Assembly: GCF_000686845.1 (NCBI RefSeq)
Contig: NZ_JMLS01000004.1
Span: 124,001 to 188,000 of the forward strand
Length of the DNA: 64,000 nt
Direction: 5' to 3'
Origin: Paenibacillus sp. UNC451MF
Lineage (GTDB): Bacteria; Bacillota; Bacilli; Paenibacillales; NBRC-103111
Shown here: positions 44,234-53,322 of the stretch, piece by piece
Layout of the letters: each line of letters starts with the position of its first letter
How positions within the stretch are numbered: position 1 is the stretch's first letter
The notes under the pieces: generated by a model
What the model saw: the letters and a program-made list of their open reading frames with translations, nothing else
What the model was told of the DNA's origin: nothing
The model's database searches: none
Translations under genes and position numbers: made by a program

Positions 44234-45301
44234 CTTCTTCAATAATTCAGTAGCTTTATCCATTTGGTATTCGTCACGGAAAGAAAGACGCAGAACTCCC
44301 GGAATATCCTCACGGCTTTCAATAATTTGAATATTACTTAAGTTAACCCGATGGCTGCCCAATAGAGTTGTAATTTGTCCAATGATTCCAGGGTGATCAG
44401 GTACATCTACATAGACTTCATAGACGGACGTCAGCACACCCTTTCTCCGCTCCGGTAGTGAAGAACGGAACTCATTAGCCCGACGAAACTGTTCTTCGAT
44501 CCCGTCACGGTCGTTTTGCTTCAACAGCTCTATAAACCGTGCGATCTCTAAGTTCCAGTCCTCAAGCAGGTGTAGCATCACACCCCGATTGTCACTTAAA
44601 ATATCGCGCCATACAATCGGCTCGCTTGAAGCTATTCGGGTAATGTCCCGGAATCCCCCTGCGGCCAAATTTTGATAATACTCATTCGTCTCATTATACC
44701 CGGCAATCTGATTAACCAATGCCACAGCGATAATATGAGGCAAATGACTGATGGCCCCCACTACTTCATCATGCAGCTTAGGGTTCAGCTTAACCAAGTG
44801 CGCCCGGGTCCAGTGAAGCAGCCCCGCAAGCCGATTATATACCTCATCAGGTATCGTTTCATCCGGAGTGAGGACATAGAATGCATTCTCATATAAATGT
44901 GAGGTTGCAGCCTCTGCTCCTGACTTCTCCTTGCCTGCCATCGGATGTCCTCCGATAAAGTACGCATTCTTCAGCTCTAGTGTAGAGGCAAAAGCTGAGA
45001 TGGAAGCCTTAGTGCTCCCGACATCCGTTATAATGCAGCCAGGCTTTAGAGGAAGCTCTGCTATTTTAGCCAAGTACTGTTCTAAATTACCTACAGGCAC
45101 ACAAAGGAAAATAAAATCGGCATCCTGAACTGCCTCTTCCATAGAGGTGGTCGCATGATCAACCACTTGGCGTTTCAAATATCTTTCAACTGATTGTTCG
45201 CTTGGGGAATGACCCACAACCGTGAACCCCGGCTTGCCTTTAAAGCAAAGCCCCAAGGATCCGCCGATGAGCCCCACGCCAAAAATAGCAATTTTAGTCA
45301 T
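44210..45301 (-). CDS. tyrA: Prephenate dehydrogenase with ACT domain
   Basis: Converts prephenate to 4-hydroxyphenylpyruvate with NAD for tyrosine. The 363-residue protein has the nucleotide fold IFGVGLIGGSLGLCF at 5-19, the catalytic histidine motif GGHPMAGKEKSGA and SHLPH, then an ACT domain at about 292-363 (YVDVPDHPGIIGQITTLLG) that should sense tyrosine or another amino acid. AAGGAAA precedes the ATG. Last gene of the supraoperon; aroE (EPSP synthase), which follows tyrA in B. subtilis, is not here. Confidence 0.95.
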   Translation of the reverse strand: MTKIAIFGVGLIGGSLGLCFKGKPGFTVVGHSPSEQSVERYLKRQVVDHATTSMEEAVQDADFIFLCVPVGNLEQYLAKIAELPLKPGCIITDVGSTKASISAFASTLELKNAYFIGGHPMAGKEKSGAEAATSHLYENAFYVLTPDETIPDEVYNRLAGLLHWTRAHLVKLNPKLHDEVVGAISHLPHIIAVALVNQIAGYNETNEYYQNLAAGGFRDITRIASSEPIVWRDILSDNRGVMLHLLEDWNLEIARFIELLKQNDRDGIEEQFRRANEFRSSLPERRKGVLTSVYEVYVDVPDHPGIIGQITTLLGSHRVNLSNIQIIESREDIPGVLRLSFRDEYQMDKATELLKKENYAIHA

Positions 45302-45359
45302 GAACAGTTTCCTTCTTTGAATTTACTAACGGACACTAAAGCAGTGCAGTGTAACCGTA

Positions 45360-46460
45360 TTACGCGTTAACAGCAACTTCTTCAAGCGTCTTTTGCAGTG
45401 CGCTGATAAACTTCTCATTTTGCTCTTGGCTTCCTACGGTAACACGAAGCATGGTAGGCATCCCCCAACCTGGATCGTGGCGAACAATAATACCTTTGCG
45501 AAGCATGGAGTCGAACACCTGACCTCCAGGACGTTCTACATCAACCATGATAAAGTTGCCGTGTGCAGGGTAGTAGTTCAGCTTCATTTGCTCAAATTGA
45601 GCTGATAAATATTTAATGCCAGTAGCATTGGCTTGACGGCAATCCTCAATAAACTGCTCATCAGCAAGAGCGGCCAAAGCTGCTTTCTGGGCAAAACCTG
45701 TTGTGTTGAACGGTTCACGAACTTGATTGATCGATTTGATCACATCTGGATGACCGATGCCATATCCGATACGAAGCGATGCCAATCCGTAAATTTTTGA
45801 GAACGTACGGAGACTAATGACATTTTTGTATTGTTTCACAAGCCCAATGCTATCAGGATATTCGCCGCTAACATTGTACTCGGCATAAGCTTCATCCAAC
45901 ACGATTAGCACATGAGGAGGGACGGCTTTAATAAAGTCAACCACCTCTTGGTGTGTGTGCATCGTTCCCGTTGGGTTGTTTGGATTGCAGAGCCAAATAA
46001 TTTTGGTGCGTTCATTCACTTTGTCAAGCATTCCTTGAAGATCCTGGAATCCGTTGATGCAAGGCACTTCTACGCACACTGCCCCCTCAATTTCCGCGTT
46101 ATGCTTATATTGTGGGAAAGTAGGAGTTGCCATGATCGTTTCGTCCCCTGGAACAAAGAAAGCACGAGCCAGCATCAGAATGATTTCATCGGAGCCCGCT
46201 CCAAAAATCACTTGATTCGTTTCCACGCCAAAATACTCAGCTACCGCCTTCGTCAAGTCTACAGCGCCGCCGTCCGGATAGATACTTGTTTGCTCTAGAA
46301 GCGACATAATCGCTTCTTTCACTTTCGGAGAAGAACCGAATGGATTCTCGTTGGATGCCAATTTAATGACTTCCGTCAAGCCCAGCTCACGTTTTACTTC
46401 TTCCATAGGCTTGCCCGGTTTATAGACCGGCAAGTGGACAATGTTTTTCTTAGGTTGCAC
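45360..46460 (-). CDS. hisC: Histidinol-phosphate / aromatic aminotransferase
   Basis: A 366-residue PLP enzyme used in histidine synthesis and, in this operon setting, in tyrosine and phenylalanine synthesis. PLP lysine in TFSKIYGLASLRIGY; LCNPNNPTG and DEAYAEY bind cofactor and substrate. It starts with GTG at 46460, GAGGTGA lying 6 bases upstream. Between trpA and tyrA as in B. subtilis, where hisC serves both pathways. Confidence 0.95.
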   Translation of the reverse strand: MQPKKNIVHLPVYKPGKPMEEVKRELGLTEVIKLASNENPFGSSPKVKEAIMSLLEQTSIYPDGGAVDLTKAVAEYFGVETNQVIFGAGSDEIILMLARAFFVPGDETIMATPTFPQYKHNAEIEGAVCVEVPCINGFQDLQGMLDKVNERTKIIWLCNPNNPTGTMHTHQEVVDFIKAVPPHVLIVLDEAYAEYNVSGEYPDSIGLVKQYKNVISLRTFSKIYGLASLRIGYGIGHPDVIKSINQVREPFNTTGFAQKAALAALADEQFIEDCRQANATGIKYLSAQFEQMKLNYYPAHGNFIMVDVERPGGQVFDSMLRKGIIVRHDPGWGMPTMLRVTVGSQEQNEKFISALQKTLEEVAVNA

Positions 46461-46531
46461 TTAGGGTCACCTCGTTCAAAATTAAAGTTCTAATTATGGC
46501 AAGTGCGTGTTCCATAAGAACACGCTCTCTA

Positions 46532-47344
46532 TTAGTTTCCTATTAATTTTCTCACAAATTCATGAATTTGCAATAGTGCTTGTGAACGCGTCACATCCTG
46601 TTCAAATAAAGGAAGCACTTCCTCCACTTGACGGACCAATGCGCTGCCTACAACGATACCATCACAAGTCTCTGCAAATCTAGCAAATTGTTCGTGCGTA
46701 GAGACGCCGAACCCGATAGCAATAGGCAAGGAAGTGGATTCCTTCACCGTATTCAAGAACTCGTCAATGCCACTGTGAAACTCGGTTCTTGTACCCGTAA
46801 CGCCCAATGACGATACACAATACACGAAGCCTGAAGCACGAGACACGATTCGTTTGATCCGATCGTTGGACGTAGGTGCAACCAAAGGAATTAAGTGAAT
46901 ACCGTGCTCATCACAAAGCTTGCGAATCTCTGCATCTTCTTCCATCGGCAAGTCAGGGATAATAAGTCCACTAATATCACTTTCTTGAAGTATAGAAAAA
47001 ATCCGATCCAAACCGAATTGCAGTACTGGATTATAGTAAGTAAATAAGATAAATGGCAGCTCGCAGCCTTCATTGCGAGCTTGTCTTGCCACATCCATAA
47101 CGTCTTTAATGGATACCTGATGCCTCTTCAATGCCCGCATAGAGGAGCGTTGAATCACAGGGCCGTCGGCCAAAGGGTCGGAGTAAGGTACTCCAAGTTC
47201 TACCATGCTGGCACCGGATTGCTCCAATTGCTTAATAATATCGACAGACGTCTTCAGATCCGGATCTCCAATCGATAAAAAAGGAATAAAGGCCGGCTGT
47301 TTTTTTTCTTTTAGCTCAACGAACTTACGATCAATGCGATTCAT
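46532..47344 (-). CDS. trpA: Tryptophan synthase alpha chain
   Basis: Cleaves indole-glycerol phosphate to indole, which passes to TrpB. A 270-residue TIM barrel: the catalytic Glu in [19 protein letters not shown], the Asp in [12 protein letters not shown], and the phosphate site GFGVST. The ATG at 47344 has GGGAGGTG upstream and overlaps the trpB end by 14 bases. An in-frame GTG at 47353 sits too close to that ribosome binding site. Confidence 0.97.
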   Translation of the reverse strand: MNRIDRKFVELKEKKQPAFIPFLSIGDPDLKTSVDIIKQLEQSGASMVELGVPYSDPLADGPVIQRSSMRALKRHQVSIKDVMDVARQARNEGCELPFILFTYYNPVLQFGLDRIFSILQESDISGLIIPDLPMEEDAEIRKLCDEHGIHLIPLVAPTSNDRIKRIVSRASGFVYCVSSLGVTGTRTEFHSGIDEFLNTVKESTSLPIAIGFGVSTHEQFARFAETCDGIVVGSALVRQVEEVLPLFEQDVTRSQALLQIHEFVRKLIGN

Positions 47345-48536
47345 GAACAGCACCTCCCAAATAGCCCATAATCGCCTCTACGTCTTTATCACCGCGCCCG
47401 GACAAGCTAACGACAATGATCTCATCTTTGCCCATGGTTGGAGCAACCTTCATTGCTTGTGCGATCGCATGAGCACTTTCAAGGGCAGGTATAATCCCTT
47501 CTGTCCGGCTGAGCAACTGTAGAGCATCCAGAGCTTCTTTATCAGTAATTGGGAAGTATTCAGCACGTTTTGAATCTTTCAAATAAGCATGCTCTGGCCC
47601 GATACCCGGGTAATCCAGACCTGCAGAAATCGAATGCGCTTCTTGGACTTGTCCGTATTGATCCTGCAGCAAATAGCTCATGGAACCTTGGAATACGCCG
47701 TGGCTTCCCATGGTCATCGTTGCCGCATGCTCCTTCGTATCAATACCGCGTCCAGCTGCTTCAGCACCAATTAAACGTACGCCTTCATCCTGCACAAACG
47801 GATAGAATATGCCAATTGCGTTGCTTCCTCCGCCGACTGCCGCGATAACAGCATCTGGAAGTTTGCCTTCAAGCTCCAAAATTTGCTTACGGGATTCATC
47901 CCCGATAATGCGTTGAAAATCACGAACCATCATCGGATAAGGATGAGGACCAGTTGCTGAGCCTAGAATATAGAACGTGTCTTCAACATGGCTAACCCAG
48001 TAACGAAGCGTTTCGTTACAAGCGTCTTTTAGCGTACGAGTACCTGATGATACTGGTACGACTTCCGTACCAAGAAGGTTCATGCGGAACACGTTGAGCT
48101 GCTGACGCTTCATGTCCTCTTCGCCCATGAACACCTTGCATTCATATCCAAGGAGCGCAGCAACTGTTGCTGTCGCTACACCATGCTGGCCTGCCCCAGT
48201 CTCAGCGATCAGCTTCTTCTTGCCCATCCATTTAGCCAACAAACCTTGTCCCAATGAATTGTTAATCTTATGCGCGCCGGTATGGTTCAAATCTTCACGC
48301 TTCAAGTATACTTTGGCTCCACCTAAATGGGCAGACAAACGCTCTGCATAATAAAGCGAAGTCGGTCTTCCAGAATACCTATGAAGTAAATACTTCAGTT
48401 CTTGCTGAAATTTGTCTTCCTTCACATATTTCTTATAGGCATCTTCCAATTCAATCAATGCGTTCATCAAAGTTTCAGGAACATAGCGGCCCCCGAACTT
48501 ACCGAACCGACCTTGGTCATCTGGTACGTTATACAC
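47331..48536 (-). CDS. trpB: Tryptophan synthase beta chain
   Basis: Joins indole and serine to tryptophan. A 401-residue PLP enzyme with [13 protein letters not shown], the PLP lysine in [13 protein letters not shown], the catalytic ETGAGQHG and the phosphate loop GGGSNAIG. It begins with GTG (GTG-TAT-AAC) after GGGTGA and overlaps trpF by 8 bases. No sign of decay. Confidence 0.97.
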   Translation of the reverse strand: MYNVPDDQGRFGKFGGRYVPETLMNALIELEDAYKKYVKEDKFQQELKYLLHRYSGRPTSLYYAERLSAHLGGAKVYLKREDLNHTGAHKINNSLGQGLLAKWMGKKKLIAETGAGQHGVATATVAALLGYECKVFMGEEDMKRQQLNVFRMNLLGTEVVPVSSGTRTLKDACNETLRYWVSHVEDTFYILGSATGPHPYPMMVRDFQRIIGDESRKQILELEGKLPDAVIAAVGGGSNAIGIFYPFVQDEGVRLIGAEAAGRGIDTKEHAATMTMGSHGVFQGSMSYLLQDQYGQVQEAHSISAGLDYPGIGPEHAYLKDSKRAEYFPITDKEALDALQLLSRTEGIIPALESAHAIAQAMKVAPTMGKDEIIVVSLSGRGDKDVEAIMGYLGGAVHESH

Positions 48537-49236
48537 GATGCTTCACCCTTTCGACAAAGCTGCTTATTTTTGCGATATCCTTAATGCCTTCCGTTTCTAC
48601 ACTGCTGGACACATCCACGCCATCGGGCTCATAGGCATCCAACAGTTCCCCTACATTATCCACTTGAAGTCCCCCAGCGACAAGCAGAGGAATTCCCGCA
48701 GCACGACTCCACGCTTGATAAGGCGGAATCGTTTCCCAAGAAAAGGTTTTCCCGGACCCGCCGCCATATACAGGATCAAATGTATCCAACAAAATGGCAT
48801 CCACTACATCCTTGTAGGGATCTAATTGTAATGCGATGGCTTCGGGTAAGCCGTGTGCCTCATCTTGAGACTCCTCCTGCTTCGTCTGTGTCACCGAAAC
48901 CACTCTCCAAAGCTGAACCCCTGGGAATGCAGTTTTAATCCAACGGCACTCTTCTGGAGTCTCGTGTCCATGCAGCTGCAATACATCAAGCGGTGCATCT
49001 TTGAGGACAGCGGTCAGCTCTTCCCGAGACGGGTTAACTAAAACTCCAACAGTTAATGGAGCAGCATTTCCCGCTGTTTTCCAGTCCCTAATAACACGAA
49101 TCAACTCGCCCGCCTGCTGCGGTGTTACCTGACGCTTGCTTTTGGCAAATACAAAACCAATGTGATCGATAGGAAGGTGCAGAATGGATTGTACCGTTTC
49201 AGCATCCTTCAAACCGCATATCTTTACGCTGGTCAT
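48529..49236 (-). CDS. trpF: Phosphoribosylanthranilate isomerase
   Basis: Third step after anthranilate: isomerises PRA to CdRP. The 235-residue barrel has the catalytic Cys in VKICGLKD near residue 7, the catalytic Asp in LLDTFDP, and GGLQVDNV / GVDVSSSVE for phosphate. GGGGTAAG precedes the ATG. Eight bases after trpC, overlapping trpB. Confidence 0.95.
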   Translation of the reverse strand: MTSVKICGLKDAETVQSILHLPIDHIGFVFAKSKRQVTPQQAGELIRVIRDWKTAGNAAPLTVGVLVNPSREELTAVLKDAPLDVLQLHGHETPEECRWIKTAFPGVQLWRVVSVTQTKQEESQDEAHGLPEAIALQLDPYKDVVDAILLDTFDPVYGGGSGKTFSWETIPPYQAWSRAAGIPLLVAGGLQVDNVGELLDAYEPDGVDVSSSVETEGIKDIAKISSFVERVKHRV

Positions 49237-49243
49237 AGCTGAC

Positions 49244-50041
49244 TTACCCCTTTACCGCAAGAGTTCCCATTAAATCTTGAACCGCTTGTTCAACAATCGG
49301 TTGACGCATGAAGTGTTCTCCGATAAGAACTGCTTTTGCTCCTATCGACTGCAAATAATCAATTTCTGAAGGCTGGGAAATCCCGCTTTCACTTACGATA
49401 GTAACCTCTTTAGGTATATAGGAGATCAACTCTTCCGTTGTCTTAAGATCAGTAACGAATGTTTTCAGATTGCGGTTATTGATCCCGATCAACGTTGCAT
49501 CCAATGTCAAGACACGATCCAGCTCTTCTTTGTCATGTACTTCTACCAACACATCAAGACCGATGCTTTTCGCAACTTCCGAAAATTGTTTTAACTGTTC
49601 CGTAGTTAAGATAGCTGCAATTAACAGTATAGCATCTGCACCAATACAACGGGCTTCATAAATTTGATGAAGATCGATTGTAAAATCTTTTCGGAGCAGT
49701 GGAAGCTGAACCGACTGTCTTACTTGACTCAAATAATCATTTGCGCCTTGAAAATAATCTACATCGGTTAACACCGATAGGCAATCAGCCCCTGCTCTCT
49801 CATAGGCTTGAGCCAGCTGTACAGGCTCAAAATCATCACGAATTAGCCCTTTGGAGGGGGAAGCCTTCTTTACTTCAGCAATGAGCCCCATAGGGCGTTT
49901 ACGACCCTTAGATAATGCTTGTTCAAAACCAAGACAAGGAGGCAGCGTCGCAATACGCTGCTCCATCTGGGCTATGGTCATAGTTTGCTTCAAAGCTGCA
50001 ACTTCTTGCACTTTGGTTGCTACAATTTTATCAAGAAACAT
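49244..50041 (-). CDS. trpC: Indole-3-glycerol phosphate synthase
   Basis: Closes the indole ring. A 265-residue barrel with the catalytic lysines in AEVKKASPSKG and LRKDFTID, glutamate in LVEVHDKEE, and IGINNRNLKTF. GGGAGA precedes the ATG, and the start overlaps trpD by 11 bases. Confidence 0.96.
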   Translation of the reverse strand: MFLDKIVATKVQEVAALKQTMTIAQMEQRIATLPPCLGFEQALSKGRKRPMGLIAEVKKASPSKGLIRDDFEPVQLAQAYERAGADCLSVLTDVDYFQGANDYLSQVRQSVQLPLLRKDFTIDLHQIYEARCIGADAILLIAAILTTEQLKQFSEVAKSIGLDVLVEVHDKEELDRVLTLDATLIGINNRNLKTFVTDLKTTEELISYIPKEVTIVSESGISQPSEIDYLQSIGAKAVLIGEHFMRQPIVEQAVQDLMGTLAVKG

Positions 50042-51071
50042 GTCTGATTTCTCCCGTGAATTGGACTAGTTCTTGCAATTTATTCAAGGCTTGTCGCGAA
50101 TCGATCACATGCGCGGCGTACTTAACACCTTCTTGCAGCGTAGCACATTTGCCTGTCACATAGAAGCATGCACCGGCATTAGCAAGTACGATGTCGCGGC
50201 AAGCTCCGGTTTCACCATGGAATACGTTGCGGATGATTTCGGCATTCACTACTGCATCTCCACCAACTACTTCTTTAATGTTGTAGCTTCTTAAACCGAG
50301 TAAATCCGGTGTTACCTCATAAGTAACTATTTCTTCATCCTTTAACTCCGTTACTTGCGTAGCATCAGAGATACTAATTTCATCCAATCCGTCCAAACTG
50401 GCAACCACCAAAGAGCGCTTTACACCCAATGCGCGCATGACATGAGCCATTGTCTCTGTTTTTCCGCGGTCGAAAATACCTAACACTTGGCGGTCAGCAC
50501 CAGCTGGATTCGTTAATGGCCCCAGCAGATTAAATACCGTACGGAAGCCCAGTTCTTTTCGAGGAAGCGCTGCGTGCTTCATGGATTGATGGTACTTCTG
50601 TGCGAACATAAAGCAGATGCCTACTTGCTCCAAACATTTTGCCGCAAAGTCTTGATCGAGATCAATATTCACACCCAATGCTTCCAGTACGTCTGCGCTT
50701 CCGCTTTTACTGGACATCGCACGATTGCCATGCTTGGCTACGCGTATTCCACCCGCAGCAGCAACGATTGCTGCTGTAGTTGAAATATTGAACGTATCAG
50801 CGCCATCCCCACCGGTGCCACAAGTATCGAGCAATTGATTCCGTTCGGTTTGCACAAGATTGGCCTTCATCCGCATGGCTTCAGCAAAACCGGTAATTTC
50901 CTCAATCGTCTCACCCTTCATCCGAAGCGAGGTGAGAAACCCTCCGATTTGTGCCGGAGTGGCCAAACCATCCATAATATCTGACATAACGTCTCTTGCT
51001 TCTGCGCGAGTCAGATGCTGAGCACCGATAATTTGTTGTATAGCTTGTTGAACCGTAACCTTTTTTTCCAT
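50031..51071 (-). CDS. trpD: Anthranilate phosphoribosyltransferase
   Basis: Transfers the ribose phosphate of PRPP to anthranilate. The 346-residue protein has the PRPP loop DTCGTGGDGADTFNIST near 82-98, KHGNRAMSSKSGSAD and the metal motif with Asp-Glu (GLDEIS). GGGGAGG precedes the ATG. It follows trpE by 75 bases. The amidotransferase partner (trpG/pabA) is not in the supraoperon, as in B. subtilis. Confidence 0.97.
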   Translation of the reverse strand: MEKKVTVQQAIQQIIGAQHLTRAEARDVMSDIMDGLATPAQIGGFLTSLRMKGETIEEITGFAEAMRMKANLVQTERNQLLDTCGTGGDGADTFNISTTAAIVAAAGGIRVAKHGNRAMSSKSGSADVLEALGVNIDLDQDFAAKCLEQVGICFMFAQKYHQSMKHAALPRKELGFRTVFNLLGPLTNPAGADRQVLGIFDRGKTETMAHVMRALGVKRSLVVASLDGLDEISISDATQVTELKDEEIVTYEVTPDLLGLRSYNIKEVVGGDAVVNAEIIRNVFHGETGACRDIVLANAGACFYVTGKCATLQEGVKYAAHVIDSRQALNKLQELVQFTGEIRHVS

Positions 51072-51145
51072 GTAAACTGCCTCCCCATGATTTCATTAGC
51101 AGCCGACAATGAGCCCTAAGCCGCAGCGGCTGATAGAGTTATTGA

Positions 51146-52684
51146 TTAATAATAGTCGTGGTTAATAACCGAGTGCGCATACGATTTTTGGGAGAAAACA
51201 ACCTCCGCTGTACGAATGGATTTAAGCATCCCTTTGGCTTTGTTCACGGTCTCTTGGTACTCGCTTTCAGCAACGGAATCCCAAACGATACCCGCTCCAG
51301 CCTGAACGTAAGCTTTACCGTTTTTGAAAATAATCGTACGAATCGTGATGCAAGTGTCCATATTGCCGGAAAAGCCCAAATATCCTATGGCTCCGGCATA
51401 AGCGCCTCTCGCTTCATTTTCCACTTCTGCAATAATCTCCATCGCTCTTAGCTTAGGAGCTCCGGATACGGTTCCCGCGGGTAAACAAGAAATAAAAGCA
51501 TCGAAGAAATCTTTATCCTTCGCGATCTTTCCAGTTACATTCGATACAATGTGCATAACGTGAGAATAGCGCTCTACCTGCATGAGAGTGTCGCAGTGTA
51601 CGCTTCCGAACTCGGATACACGTCCGATATCGTTGCGTCCCAAATCAACCAGCATCAAGTGCTCGGCACGTTCCTTCTCATCTGCAAGCAGCTCGATTTC
51701 GTAGGCTTGGTCCTGCTCCGGCGTTGTTCCGCGCGGACGGGTTCCTGCGATAGGTCGTGTTTCCACCTTCTCATCTTCCACGCGAACCAGCAGTTCAGGA
51801 GAAGTACCTACGATGACCTCGTCATCCATTTTGAGACAGTACATGTAAGGTGAAGGATTCATTGTTCTCAAAATGCGATATACATGAAGTGGAGAAACGT
51901 CGGTCTCAATCTCAAACCGCTGTGAAAGTACCACTTGGAATATGTCTCCTGCCCGGATATATTCCTTAGCCTTCTCAACGTTGTCAATAAACTGTTCTTT
52001 CGTCAGGTTTGACTTCAGATCACCAAGTTCCACATCATCCGGAATTTGTTGTTGAGCCATTGACAGTACGGGCAGCGGGCGCTTCAAACGTTCGATCGTC
52101 TCATCGATTTTAGCGCAAGTTTTTTCATATTCAGCAACAATCTCCGCATCCGAACCATGCTGGGGTACATGAACATTAGCGATGACTTTGATCTGCTGCT
52201 TGAAATGATCGAACACGATCACTTGGTCACAAAACATAAACTGGATATCATTCATTTGCAAATCGTCAACTCGATGTGCAGGCAGTTTTTCATAGTATTG
52301 CAGTAAATCATATCCGAAAAATCCTACTGCACCGCCGGTAAACCGAGGTAATTCAGGAAGTGATGGACTCGAGTAAGCTCTTAGATATCCTTTTAATACA
52401 TCAATAGGCTTTTCCGTCGAATGCTTCGTTTCCTTATGTCCTTCAATCTTCGTTACACCATTTTTTGCAGTAATCATAAGGAAAGGATCCGTCCCGATAA
52501 AAGAATATCGAGCCCATTTGACTCCGCCCTCTACACTTTCGAGCAGAAACGCGCGTTTTTCTTGATAAAATTGTTGAAATACGCGAATCGGTGTTTCTGT
52601 ATCCGCCATTAGTGAACGGACGACAGGGATCAAATTATACTGCTTGGATAAACGGATAACTTCCTTAGCTTCTGGTGTATACAT
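51146..52684 (-). CDS. trpE: Anthranilate synthase component I
   Basis: Makes anthranilate from chorismate with ammonia from a separate TrpG. The 512-residue protein has the N-terminal tryptophan-binding part and the chorismate-binding core with GDIFQVVLSQRFE, SPYMYCL, RPIAGTRPRG, DLGRNDIGRV and YAGAIGYLGFSGNMD. The ATG at 52684 has AGGAG 8 bases upstream. First trp gene; controlled by the TRAP-type leader. The ribosome binding site itself lies in a GAG-rich run that repeats 13 bases of the leader site. Confidence 0.97.
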   Translation of the reverse strand: MYTPEAKEVIRLSKQYNLIPVVRSLMADTETPIRVFQQFYQEKRAFLLESVEGGVKWARYSFIGTDPFLMITAKNGVTKIEGHKETKHSTEKPIDVLKGYLRAYSSPSLPELPRFTGGAVGFFGYDLLQYYEKLPAHRVDDLQMNDIQFMFCDQVIVFDHFKQQIKVIANVHVPQHGSDAEIVAEYEKTCAKIDETIERLKRPLPVLSMAQQQIPDDVELGDLKSNLTKEQFIDNVEKAKEYIRAGDIFQVVLSQRFEIETDVSPLHVYRILRTMNPSPYMYCLKMDDEVIVGTSPELLVRVEDEKVETRPIAGTRPRGTTPEQDQAYEIELLADEKERAEHLMLVDLGRNDIGRVSEFGSVHCDTLMQVERYSHVMHIVSNVTGKIAKDKDFFDAFISCLPAGTVSGAPKLRAMEIIAEVENEARGAYAGAIGYLGFSGNMDTCITIRTIIFKNGKAYVQAGAGIVWDSVAESEYQETVNKAKGMLKSIRTAEVVFSQKSYAHSVINHDYY

Positions 52685-52690
52685 CCTTAT

Positions 52691-52708
52691 CTCTCCTCTT
52701 CTCAACTC
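52691..52708 (-). promoter_or_regulatory. NAG-triplet cluster on the trpE ribosome binding site
   Basis: On the minus strand GAG-TT-GAG-AA-GAG-GAG precedes the trpE ATG and includes its ribosome binding site. The 13-mer GAGTTGAGAAGAG (52696-52708) is identical to one in the leader TRAP site (52858-52870). It could be a second TRAP contact that blocks translation. Confidence 0.5.
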
Positions 52709-52734
52709 AAAATCAACTAAAGTCTATTAAAAAC

Positions 52735-52762
52735 AAAAAAACCTCTACGTCAAAGTAGAGGT
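52735..52762 (-). terminator. trp attenuator terminator
   Basis: CCTCTAC and GTAGAGG pair around TTTGACG-type loop and are followed by TTTTTTTG on the minus strand, about 50 bases before trpE. Its 5' arm CTCTACT can instead pair with AGTAGAG in the TRAP site, giving the antiterminator. Confidence 0.85.
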
Positions 52763-52786
52763 GGTCTTCGCAGATGATCATAACCG

Positions 52787-52843
52787 TAGTCCTGTGCCCT
52801 AAAAAGGCAACATTAAATAAGTGCAGTACAATGCACGGGACTA
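52787..52843 (-). ncRNA. Three-way-junction fold in the trp leader
   Basis: TAGTCC/GGACTA close a junction with two inner stems, GTGCA/TGCAC and TGCC/GGCA. It lies between the TRAP site and the terminator, inside the loop the antiterminator would close. The B. subtilis trp leader has no such element there as far as I recall. Confidence 0.5.
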
Positions 52844-52852
52844 AGTATTACA

Positions 52853-52905
52853 CTCGGCTCTTCTCAACTCTGCTCTCACTAAACTCGTCTCTACTCTTCT
52901 CACTG
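52853..52905 (-). promoter_or_regulatory. TRAP-binding site in the trp leader
   Basis: Minus strand from 52905: CAG, GAG, GAG, GAG, GAG, TAG, GAG, GAG, GAG, GAG, GAG, mostly two bases apart (one gap of one, one of four). TRAP binds eleven such triplets. The segment also contains the antiterminator arm AGTAGAG, so binding would free the terminator. Confidence 0.88.
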
Positions 52906-52926
52906 ATCTTACAAATCACTACTGTA

Positions 52927-52956
52927 ACTATACTATGCTCATTATGCTTTTGTCAA
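52927..52956 (-). promoter_or_regulatory. SigA-type promoter of the trp operon
   Basis: TTGACA, 18 bases, TATAGT on the minus strand. The -35 lies just upstream of the last codons' end of aroH, so trp has its own promoter inside the supraoperon. The start would be near 52920, shortly before the TRAP site. Confidence 0.8.
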
Positions 52957-53319
52957 TTTCGATAAATCAGGGCGAAGGCGCATAGCTTCTTTCAGGTATA
53001 CATGGATGATTTCATCCTGCTTTTTCTCTGTATTAGCCATGACCATCAAACGAATACATTTTGGCAAGCTACCTTCAACAGGCACTTCCAAAGAGCACAT
53101 CAAGGGAACAAGCTCCCAACCAGGATACTGACGAATAGCAACCGCTGGAAATGTCGTAGTCAAATCGTTGGTTACCGTTACAAACACACAAGCGATTTCC
53201 TCAGGGAGTATTCCGTTCTCTTGAATAATTTGATGCAGCAGTTCTCTAGTAGCTGTCAATACTTCATTCTTTTCATCATGTTCAACTGTAGTCGCACCGC
53301 GAATTCCCCGAACCAACAT
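52942..53319 (-). CDS. aroH: Chorismate mutase, AroH class
   Basis: Rearranges chorismate to prephenate. The 125-residue trimeric-type enzyme starts LVRGIRGATTVEHDEKNEV with the active-site arginine, and has FVTVTNDLTTTFPAVAIRQ and RLMVMANT. AGGAGG precedes the ATG. Three bases after aroB. The trp promoter overlaps its 3' end. Confidence 0.96.
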   Translation of the reverse strand: MLVRGIRGATTVEHDEKNEVLTATRELLHQIIQENGILPEEIACVFVTVTNDLTTTFPAVAIRQYPGWELVPLMCSLEVPVEGSLPKCIRLMVMANTEKKQDEIIHVYLKEAMRLRPDLSKLTKA

Positions 53320-53322
53320 GGA

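Noticed and set aside
52735-52941. T-box riboswitch in the trp leader
   Set aside because: No T-box sequence (AGGGTGGNACCGCG type) or specifier stem is seen. The NAG triplets and mtrB in the same window point to TRAP.
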